From Luteibacter mycovicinus (GTDB lineage Bacteria > Pseudomonadota > Gammaproteobacteria > Xanthomonadales > Rhodanobacteraceae): a DNA stretch of 64,000 nucleotides. Position numbers and translations under genes: made by a program. Location: positions 2,970,001 to 3,034,000 of the forward strand of contig NZ_JQNL01000001.1 of NCBI RefSeq assembly GCF_000745235.1, written 5' to 3'. Within the stretch, counting starts at the first letter, position 1. Each line of letters begins with the position of its first letter. The notes under the pieces are model-generated. The model saw only the letters and a list, made by a program, of their open reading frames with translations. It searched no databases and was not told the origin of the DNA. This document shows, piece by piece, positions 58,088 through 64,000 of this stretch.

Positions 58088-60388
58088 GTGCATTGGAAGG
58101 CCAAGTTCTGTCTAGGATTGACCCTGCTTTTCGCCGCAGTCGCCGGCGCCCTCTACCTCTCAGGTTTCCTCACCCTCACGCTCATCGGCGTGCAGACCCA
58201 ACTCACCTGGAACCTCTGGTGGCTCTATTGGCAAGCGATCGCCTTGCCGCAATACGCCCCCTACGTCTGGAAGATCCAGCTCGCCGGCGCCGGCGCCGTC
58301 GGCTTCATCGTGCCGCTCGCCGCATGGATCGCCATACTCGTCCCGTTGCTCAAGACGAAGCCCCGCGCGCTCCACGGCGACTCTCGTTTCGCTCGCCGAT
58401 CCGATCTCGCCAAAGCCGGTCTACTTAAGAAATCGCCCAACGGAATTGTCGTAGGCAAATTCGGTAGCGAGCTCGTTCGCCTCTCCGGCCAGCAGTTCGT
58501 CATCCTCGCGGCGCCGACGCGCTCGGGCAAAGGCGTCGGTGTCGTCATCCCCAATCTGCTCGAGTACCAGGAATCCATGGTGGTCCTGGACATCAAGCAG
58601 GAGAACTTCGACCTTACCAGTGGATGGCGCAAATCGCAGGGGCAGGAGATCTACCTGTTCAACCCGTTTGCCGAAGACCGGCGCACGCATCGCTGGAATC
58701 CGCTGAGCTACGTCTCACCGAAGCCATCGTTCCGGATCTCGGATATCCAGTCGATCGCGGCGATGCTGTACCCCGATGGCGACGAGGCCCAGAAGTTCTG
58801 GGTGAGCCAGGCACGCAACGCCTTTACCGCGTTCACGCTGTACCTCTTCGAGAACTACGACGTGGAGTGGCGGCTCAACGTGGCCAGGGAGTCGCTGCGC
58901 TTCCCGACCCTGGGCGAGGTGTACCGTTTGTCCTCGGGCGACGGTCGGGACCTGCGGGCGTATCTGCGTGGGCTGTCGGAGAAGTCATTCCTGAGTCGGG
59001 AAGCGAAGCGTGCCTTCGCCAACCTGCTGTCGCAGGCGGAAGAGACCTTCGCGTCGATCATGGGCACGTTCAAGGAGCCCCTCAACGCCTGGATCAATCC
59101 GGTGCTGGACGCGGCCACGAGCGACAATGACTTCCTGCTGACGGACGTGCGCAAGAAGCGCATGACGATCTACATCGGCATTCAGCCGAACAAGCTGGCC
59201 GAGAGCCGGTTGATCATCAACCTGTTCTTCAGCCAGCTGATCAACGTCAACACCAGGGAGCTCCCGCAGAACAACCCGGACCTCAAGCACCAGTGTCTGC
59301 TGCTAATGGACGAGTTCACGTCGATCGGCAAGGTGGAGATCCTGGCGTCGTCCGTTTCGTACATGGCCGGCTACAACATCCGCCTGCTACCGATCATCCA
59401 GAGCATGGCGCAGCTGGATGCGACCTACGGCAAGGACGTCTCGCGGACGATCATCACCAACCACGCCATGCAGATCATCTACGCGCCCCGGGAGCAGCAG
59501 GACGCGAACGACTATTCGGACATGCTCGGCTATACGACGGTGCGCAAGGAGAGCGTCAGCAAGGGACGTGAGCGCTCAGTCAGCCATTCGGACGAGCGTC
59601 GGGCCTTGATGCTGCCGCAGGAGCTGAAGGCGATGGGGACGGACAAAGAGGTGATCCTGTTCGAGGGTATCCCGCATCCGGTGAAGTGCGACAAGATCAG
59701 GTATTACGAGGATCGGCGGTTTACTAGCCGGTTGATGCCGAAGGTTGAGGTTCGGGCACTGGACATCGAAGGGACAGACATCATGGGAATAAAGGCGATC
59801 TCAGCGTCCGCGCTTACCGGCATGGTGATCGCGGGGCTCTTGCAGGCAGCGGCGGGAAACCCGCTGGGTGAATCGGTTGCAAGACCTTCGCCGGCGAAGG
59901 TGGTTTCCGAAGGGCGCGTGGCGCGGTCCATGAGTGCCGAGGCGGCCGCGCTAAAAATGCTTACGTATATATCGGGGCTGACGTTGAGGTCAGATGTGTC
60001 CGTCGCCAGCATCAATCAGGCGATGGGCATCGTACTCGAGATGCAAGACGGCATCGCCGGATACCAGAGCGCCGACCTCGGCGGCGGCTGGATCTACTTC
60101 GTGAACTTCATTCAGGAAAGCCGTGCCGTAAAGCGTGGCGTGGCTTTCGAATTCTATAACCGCGACCGAGCGGCCGACATTGGCGCCGTCTGCGAGTTGC
60201 CCTTCGAGACCTACAGGACCACCCTCAGGGCATCGGGATATGAGGAAGATGAGCAGCGTGGCGAACTCGGTGAGCGCCTGTCGTGGCTTTATTTCAAGGG
60301 CGACATCGCGCTGGCCGTTGAAACGCAAGAGAGCCTCATCGGCGGTAAGGCGGTTACGTGCGTCAGGTCCATGCGCACCAACAATTGA
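58088..60388 (+). CDS. virD4: type IV secretion coupling ATPase VirD4 with C-terminal extension
   Basis: 766 aa from GTG 58088 (AAGGAG 9 bases before). Two or three N-terminal membrane helices, Walker A APTRSGKG (142-149), Walker B LLLMDEFTSIG (about 403-413), and the usual VirD4/TraG end near YYEDRRFTSRLMPKVEV. It recruits effectors to the T4SS channel. Residues 566-766 are extra: a hydrophobic start (MGIKAISASALTGMVIAGLL) then a globular region unlike VirD4. An in-frame ATG at 59783 has GAAGGGA 8 bases upstream, so the tail might also be made as a separate 201-aa protein. The structural virB genes are not in this window. Confidence 0.92.
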   Translation: MHWKAKFCLGLTLLFAAVAGALYLSGFLTLTLIGVQTQLTWNLWWLYWQAIALPQYAPYVWKIQLAGAGAVGFIVPLAAWIAILVPLLKTKPRALHGDSRFARRSDLAKAGLLKKSPNGIVVGKFGSELVRLSGQQFVILAAPTRSGKGVGVVIPNLLEYQESMVVLDIKQENFDLTSGWRKSQGQEIYLFNPFAEDRRTHRWNPLSYVSPKPSFRISDIQSIAAMLYPDGDEAQKFWVSQARNAFTAFTLYLFENYDVEWRLNVARESLRFPTLGEVYRLSSGDGRDLRAYLRGLSEKSFLSREAKRAFANLLSQAEETFASIMGTFKEPLNAWINPVLDAATSDNDFLLTDVRKKRMTIYIGIQPNKLAESRLIINLFFSQLINVNTRELPQNNPDLKHQCLLLMDEFTSIGKVEILASSVSYMAGYNIRLLPIIQSMAQLDATYGKDVSRTIITNHAMQIIYAPREQQDANDYSDMLGYTTVRKESVSKGRERSVSHSDERRALMLPQELKAMGTDKEVILFEGIPHPVKCDKIRYYEDRRFTSRLMPKVEVRALDIEGTDIMGIKAISASALTGMVIAGLLQAAAGNPLGESVARPSPAKVVSEGRVARSMSAEAAALKMLTYISGLTLRSDVSVASINQAMGIVLEMQDGIAGYQSADLGGGWIYFVNFIQESRAVKRGVAFEFYNRDRAADIGAVCELPFETYRTTLRASGYEEDEQRGELGERLSWLYFKGDIALAVETQESLIGGKAVTCVRSMRTNN
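59783..60388 (+). other. possible internal in-frame gene within virD4 3' end (201 aa product)
   Basis: ATG 59783 is preceded by GAAGGGA (59768-59774) at ideal spacing and opens MGIKAISASALTGMVIAGLLQAAAG, which reads like a signal peptide or membrane anchor. The product would be the VirD4 tail (residues 566-766), with YISGLTLRSDVSVASINQAM and GGWIYFVNFIQESRAVKRGVAFEFYNRDRAADIG. Family not recognised. It could be an immunity-type protein fused in frame to virD4, or simply a VirD4 domain. Confidence 0.4.
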
Positions 60389-60411
60389 GTCCCAAGGCAA
60401 GGAGCCTGTCA

Positions 60412-62121
60412 GTGTCGCGTCCAAACCATCAGCTTGAAGCAGCGATCCATCAATTCTCATCGCAACCGGGCGTGACCCATGATCAGGTCTCGCAAGTGCG
60501 AAATGCGATAGCCGTGGAGTCCAGGACGCTGGACGGCTTGAATACGGCTGCCGCCACCGGTCATCTGAACGGTTTCGCTTTAGACGAGGCCAGCGGCAAT
60601 CAGAATTCCGTGGGGCAATACGAGAAATCGTCCGGCATCGTATCGCTGCCTGCGTCGGCGTTCTCCTCGAGCAGCGCAGCGACGGGTAGCGACCTTGCCG
60701 CGACAGTCCGTGTGCAATCGATGATCGTGGCATTTTCGAATAGCACTTACGTCGATGCCAGTGGAGTGCAACAGCGGGTGTCGTCCGACATGTCGGCCAA
60801 TCTCCAGAGCACATTGAACGGGTCGCCCGCGTTAGTCAGGGAGGTGCGACGAGCTGCGATGACACCCGACGCCGCTGCACCTGATCATTACGCCCTCGAA
60901 CACTTTGCGGTTCTTCGACTTGGCTTGGCCGCTGGCGGTACCTACGACGGCGTTACGCACACCATGAATCTGCCGGCTCCCGCGCTGATGACCCGTTCCG
61001 GCAACGGATCAATCGGAAAGTTCGATGTTAATGACCTCACGTTTGTGATCGGTCACGAAATCCAACACGGGTTTAATCGGAGCGATAAAGTCCGAGTGGT
61101 GAACGAATTTAACGCGTCGATCAAGCGGGTTGCCGCTGGTCGGGGCAATGTTCACGACTACACTGATCCGATGCAGCACTATATCCAGGGAAGCCGTGAG
61201 GATGAGTCCAAAGCTGAGATCGCAGGATGGAATGCGCTGGTCAGTCGCCAGAAGGAGCTGAAGCCAGGTACCACCCTTAATGATATGGCGATGGTGAGTA
61301 CCTCCCGTACGGGCGATTTTGTGGAGCGCGATCCACAATCACCCATGCGGTCCATCGGGCGGCCCGATCTCACATTTAATGCGGATCTGACGCTGTCGCA
61401 GATGCCATCGAACATAGAGGCTATGGGCAAGCATTACTTTGATCGGCCGTCGAAGGACTACGTTACAGAGAAGAGCATTGAGCGGCCCATGGCGCTGGGC
61501 GATAGCCATGCGAGCGACTATGCGAACTACTACGGAAGGTGGCCGCTGCAGGAGATCATCGCAGCCGAGGCATCGTCCACCCTCGGGCGCAAGGGGGTAT
61601 CCGAAATGACGATCGATATGGGGGCGATCGGTCTCAAGGAGGATCTTCTGGAGAGAGAGGGCATGGACCTCGGCAAGAGATCGTCGTGGCCGTATTTCGA
61701 CAGCACCCAATTGCCCTCAGCGCCGCACCGGTTCGATCACACGGCGGATGGAGTGAATAAGAACAGGTATCTGCCCATCGAGGCGGCAGCGGATGGTCCA
61801 CTGCATCGCGAGCTTCGGAAATTACTTCCTGAAGGTACATCCGAGGACCGGTTGGCTCAGATCGCCCTGGCCGCGAAGCAGGGCGGCATCGAAGCGGGTC
61901 AAATCCGAACGCTGGACGTCCAGGGCGACCGCCTGATGATGACGGGGGAGATCGTCGGTACCCGCGCAATCGTCGACCTGAACAGAGCGCCTCCGCCCGC
62001 GCAGGAAAGCAATCAGCAATTCCAGGCGACGGAGCAGGCGCAGCAGCAGATGATGCAGGAGCAGCAGGCTCAGGCGCAGAGCGCTCAGCAGAGTGGTCCG
62101 GTCATGTCGATGGGAGGTTAG
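60412..62121 (+). CDS. putative T4SS effector (X-Tfe): zinc-metallopeptidase-like with XVIPCD-like C-terminus
   Basis: 569 aa. I use GTG 60412, which has CAAGGAG 7 bases upstream; an earlier in-frame GTG overlaps virD4. Residues ~160-290 contain FVIGHEIQHGFN (His215-Glu216...His219, the zincin HExxH) and a downstream Glu in EDESKAEIAGWNAL as possible third ligand. The final ~120 residues (DRLAQIALAAKQGG, LDVQGDRLMMTGEI) plus a very Gln-rich tail resemble the XVIPCD signal by which Xanthomonadales T4SS effectors bind VirD4. Lying 23 bases after virD4 fits. The target could be proteins or peptidoglycan of rival bacteria. Confidence 0.75.
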   Translation: MSRPNHQLEAAIHQFSSQPGVTHDQVSQVRNAIAVESRTLDGLNTAAATGHLNGFALDEASGNQNSVGQYEKSSGIVSLPASAFSSSSAATGSDLAATVRVQSMIVAFSNSTYVDASGVQQRVSSDMSANLQSTLNGSPALVREVRRAAMTPDAAAPDHYALEHFAVLRLGLAAGGTYDGVTHTMNLPAPALMTRSGNGSIGKFDVNDLTFVIGHEIQHGFNRSDKVRVVNEFNASIKRVAAGRGNVHDYTDPMQHYIQGSREDESKAEIAGWNALVSRQKELKPGTTLNDMAMVSTSRTGDFVERDPQSPMRSIGRPDLTFNADLTLSQMPSNIEAMGKHYFDRPSKDYVTEKSIERPMALGDSHASDYANYYGRWPLQEIIAAEASSTLGRKGVSEMTIDMGAIGLKEDLLEREGMDLGKRSSWPYFDSTQLPSAPHRFDHTADGVNKNRYLPIEAAADGPLHRELRKLLPEGTSEDRLAQIALAAKQGGIEAGQIRTLDVQGDRLMMTGEIVGTRAIVDLNRAPPPAQESNQQFQATEQAQQQMMQEQQAQAQSAQQSGPVMSMGG

Positions 62122-62163
62122 GGTAGGATGCGTCCCGGGAGACTAACGCCAAGGTCCATTTCC

Positions 62164-62808
62164 ATGCGGTTCAAGGTGCCACTGATTGCTGCGACGCTCT
62201 GCCTCCTCTCCGCGTCGGTGTCGGCCAAAGACCTCGGCGTAGCGCCTCTCACCGGCCCCGACCTCGAAGACGTCACCACCTACTACGACAACGGCGCCCA
62301 GCTTCTCAAAGGCCTCGAATACCGCGACGAATACGGTAACTTCCGCATCCTCGCCTTCGGCGCGAACAAGCAAGGTCCCAAGCTCGAACCGAACGACTAC
62401 GTCACCCTCCACGCCTACGGCTTCCTCCAGGACCACGGTGGCTATGACACCCGATGGGAGATCAAGGACAACAACGGCAGTGAGCTCTGCGGCCTGCGGT
62501 TGCTGACGCCTCTGGTCGACGTCATCGATGCCGGCGACGGCAACGCTCTGGTCACGGTTCCCTACTGGACGGCCTGCGATGGCCTCGACGCCACCGTCGT
62601 CAAGCTCATCATGGTCTACAAGGACAAGAAATACGCCATCCGGGGCAGCCTGCCGAACCAGGCGAGCGACGAGATCACTCGCACGCCGGGCGACAGCTTC
62701 AAGACGTTGCCAGACGTCGTCCAGAAGACCGCGCTTGCCTACTATGCCAGGGTAGAGGCCGCCGCGAAGAAGGCCGCAAGCTGGACAGACCCCTCCGCAG
62801 GAAATTGA
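62164..62808 (+). CDS. secreted protein, candidate immunity factor for the effector
   Basis: 214 aa from ATG 62164 with signal peptide MRFKVPLIAATLCLLSASVSA; upstream in-frame codons (from 62128) are not needed. The mature part (DLEDVTTYYDNGAQLLKG, YVTLHAYGFLQDHGGYDTRWEIKDNNGSELCGLRLL) has two Cys and a beta-rich look. No firm family match. It follows the effector gene by 42 bases, and X-Tfi immunity proteins are usually periplasmic and lie next to their effector, so immunity is a reasonable guess. Confidence 0.7.
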   Translation: MRFKVPLIAATLCLLSASVSAKDLGVAPLTGPDLEDVTTYYDNGAQLLKGLEYRDEYGNFRILAFGANKQGPKLEPNDYVTLHAYGFLQDHGGYDTRWEIKDNNGSELCGLRLLTPLVDVIDAGDGNALVTVPYWTACDGLDATVVKLIMVYKDKKYAIRGSLPNQASDEITRTPGDSFKTLPDVVQKTALAYYARVEAAAKKAASWTDPSAGN

Positions 62809-62925
62809 GGTCGCCGTAGGCCGTCTTCGCGGGGTAAGGTTTGAAGCAAGGGGTCGCGACGAGCGCGGCGATCCGACGGTGGTCTGACTCGATCTGCCCA
62901 GGGAGGATGCATGAGAGGACGAACG

Positions 62926-63468
62926 ATGCGTATGGCAAAGCGGGAGCCATCCCGTTCATTGCTGATCTTGATCGTGCTGACGCTGACCTTAAGTGGCTGC
63001 ACGACAGCGCCAGCGATCGCGCCTCATGAGCCGCCAGTCAACGGGAAAGGCGCCGTCAGCTACCAGCTGATCCCTGCCATGTCGGCTGGTCAGTTGCAGC
63101 TCAAGCGCGACCAGCATGCCTACGGCGCTCAGCCCGTCGAGCACGATGCGCCGATCTATCCCGACGCATGGATAAGCAAGAAGCTCCCGACCGAAACCAT
63201 AAGCGTCAAGGCAATCGTCGGTGAGGACGGGCACGTCACCGAGGTCAGGGATCTCGGTGCGTCGGCCGAAGCTGTGCACCAGGCCTTCTTCGCGGCATGC
63301 CAGCAGGCCGTGATGCAGTGGAAGTACTCACCGATGACGGTGGTGCAGGACGTCGATGATGGCAAGGGGAACATTCGCCAGGTGGAAAAGCATGCGCCTT
63401 TCAGTCTGGACTATGCGTTTCAGTTCGAGCTCGTCGATGGCAAGCCGCGGGTGACCGGGGGTCAGTAG
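62926..63468 (+). CDS. lipoprotein with TonB C-terminal-like domain
   Basis: 180 aa. Signal peptide with lipobox LSGC (LTLTLSGCTTAP), then about 60 residues of linker and a TonB-CTD-like domain: ISVKAIVGEDGHVTEVRDLG and FFAACQQAVMQWKYSPMTV. Without a TonB-like transmembrane anchor it is not a normal energy transducer. ATG 62926 has GAGG about 7 bases upstream; ATG 62911 is an alternative. It could belong to the secretion module or be unrelated. Confidence 0.75.
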   Translation: MRMAKREPSRSLLILIVLTLTLSGCTTAPAIAPHEPPVNGKGAVSYQLIPAMSAGQLQLKRDQHAYGAQPVEHDAPIYPDAWISKKLPTETISVKAIVGEDGHVTEVRDLGASAEAVHQAFFAACQQAVMQWKYSPMTVVQDVDDGKGNIRQVEKHAPFSLDYAFQFELVDGKPRVTGGQ

Positions 63469-63497
63469 TCGATGCTCATGCGCGGAAAATGTGCAGG

Positions 63498-63830
63498 CTA
63501 CTTCTTCGGCACGTCATCCAACGTCATAAACATCTCCATCCCCGCCCAGTTCTCCGTCACACCACTAAGCACCCGACCATCGCACGTATACGTCGTCTCA
63601 GTAGTGGTCGATTGCGCACGCACCTGGCTCGGGTCGGTGACGTCGTAGTTGGTCATCACACGGTAGTCGACGAAACGTGCGCGGCGAGCGGAGAGTATCT
63701 CCACGCCCGTCGTCGGGCTGGTCTGTTTTCCCCACACGTTGCCGTTCTTCTCGATGGGCGTACTCGACCAGGCCTTTAGGTCTTCCTTCATCGCGTCGAG
63801 CCTGGCCTTGCACGCAGCGAAGCTTTCCAT
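63498..63830 (-). CDS. hypothetical protein, incomplete or frameshifted at its 5' side
   Basis: 110 codons ending at a stop at 63498, starting MESFAACKARLDAMKEDLKAW and continuing ILSARRARFVDYRVMTNYDVTD and TTTETTYTCDGRVLSG. Upstream on the same strand, bases 63840-64000 also look coding but in a different frame (AAAEAPPKRVDIPAIGTRAL), which would follow a signal peptide lying beyond the window. Either the ATG at 63830 is real or one gene carries a frameshift near 63830. Family not recognised. Confidence 0.5.
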   Translation of the reverse strand: MESFAACKARLDAMKEDLKAWSSTPIEKNGNVWGKQTSPTTGVEILSARRARFVDYRVMTNYDVTDPSQVRAQSTTTETTYTCDGRVLSGVTENWAGMEMFMTLDDVPKK

Positions 63831-64000
63831 GCCGGTGTGTTGAAGGGCAGCTTGAGCGCTTTGAGGAAGCTCGGTGACGAGAGGTCGGCGGAGGCATTCA
63901 GGCTTCCGAGCGCATTGAGCGCTCGGGTGCCGATGGCCGGAATATCGACGCGTTTGGGCGGGGCTTCCGCCGCGGCAGTGAAGGGCAGGGTCGCTGCAAG

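Overview
The window comes from a high-GC gammaproteobacterium of the Xanthomonadales, most like the Luteibacter/Dyella/Rhodanobacter group. The evidence is the gene order (glpR-glpD-glpF-glpK; mreBCD-mrdA-rodA-mltB-rlpA-dacA-ybeD-lipB-lipA; split nrdJa/nrdJb), a VirD4 coupling protein followed by a candidate Xanthomonadales-type T4SS effector, and many GTAGGAGCGCG-type REP elements with their RAYT transposase. The genus is inferred from family resemblance, not from a search.

Layout. 1-1.8 kb: 3' part of a 23S rRNA gene and a 5S rRNA gene, followed by a tandemly repeated 5S tail plus terminator. 1.8-8.7 kb: a secreted protein, the glycerol regulon (GlpR repressor, glycerol-3-phosphate dehydrogenase, facilitator, kinase) and a convergent PfkB kinase. 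9.0-20.5 kb: a continuous cell-shape, peptidoglycan and lipoate cluster, with many overlapping start and stop codons. 20.5-27.6 kb: S41 tail-specific protease, MscS channel, pyruvate dehydrogenase E2 and a lipoyl-bearing E3. 27.6-34.2 kb: RAYT flanked by REPs, amino-acid permease, agarase-like glycoside hydrolase, small membrane proteins, purC. 34.3-48.6 kb: cytochrome c, DjlA-like co-chaperone, rpe, two paralogous SEL1-like proteins, a 36-residue membrane protein, a two-component system, trpE, several small proteins, M17 aminopeptidase, HAD phosphatase, and a PstS-like binding protein carrying LysM. 48.8-54.8 kb: a DegP-like protease and the class II ribonucleotide reductase nrdJa/nrdJb, with a histone H1-like gene between the two subunits and a candidate pair of NrdR boxes upstream.

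54.8-57.9 kb is an AT-richer accessory block, all on the minus strand. It holds a two-gene Kiwa-like antiphage system (kwaA, kwaB), a remnant resembling the start of a NERD-domain nuclease/helicase, and an EVE-HNH protein that looks like a modification-dependent restriction enzyme. 58.0-63.9 kb holds a type IV secretion module: VirD4 with an unusual 200-residue C-terminal extension that has its own internal Shine-Dalgarno and ATG; a putative zinc-metallopeptidase effector (HEIQH motif) with a Gln-rich C-terminus; a secreted protein that could be its immunity factor; a TonB-like lipoprotein; and an incomplete gene at the window edge.

REP elements are a theme of the whole window. Besides sitting between genes, one supplies the stop codon of the DegP-like gene, one encodes part of the RlpA signal peptide, and one of a second type lies in frame inside nrdJb.
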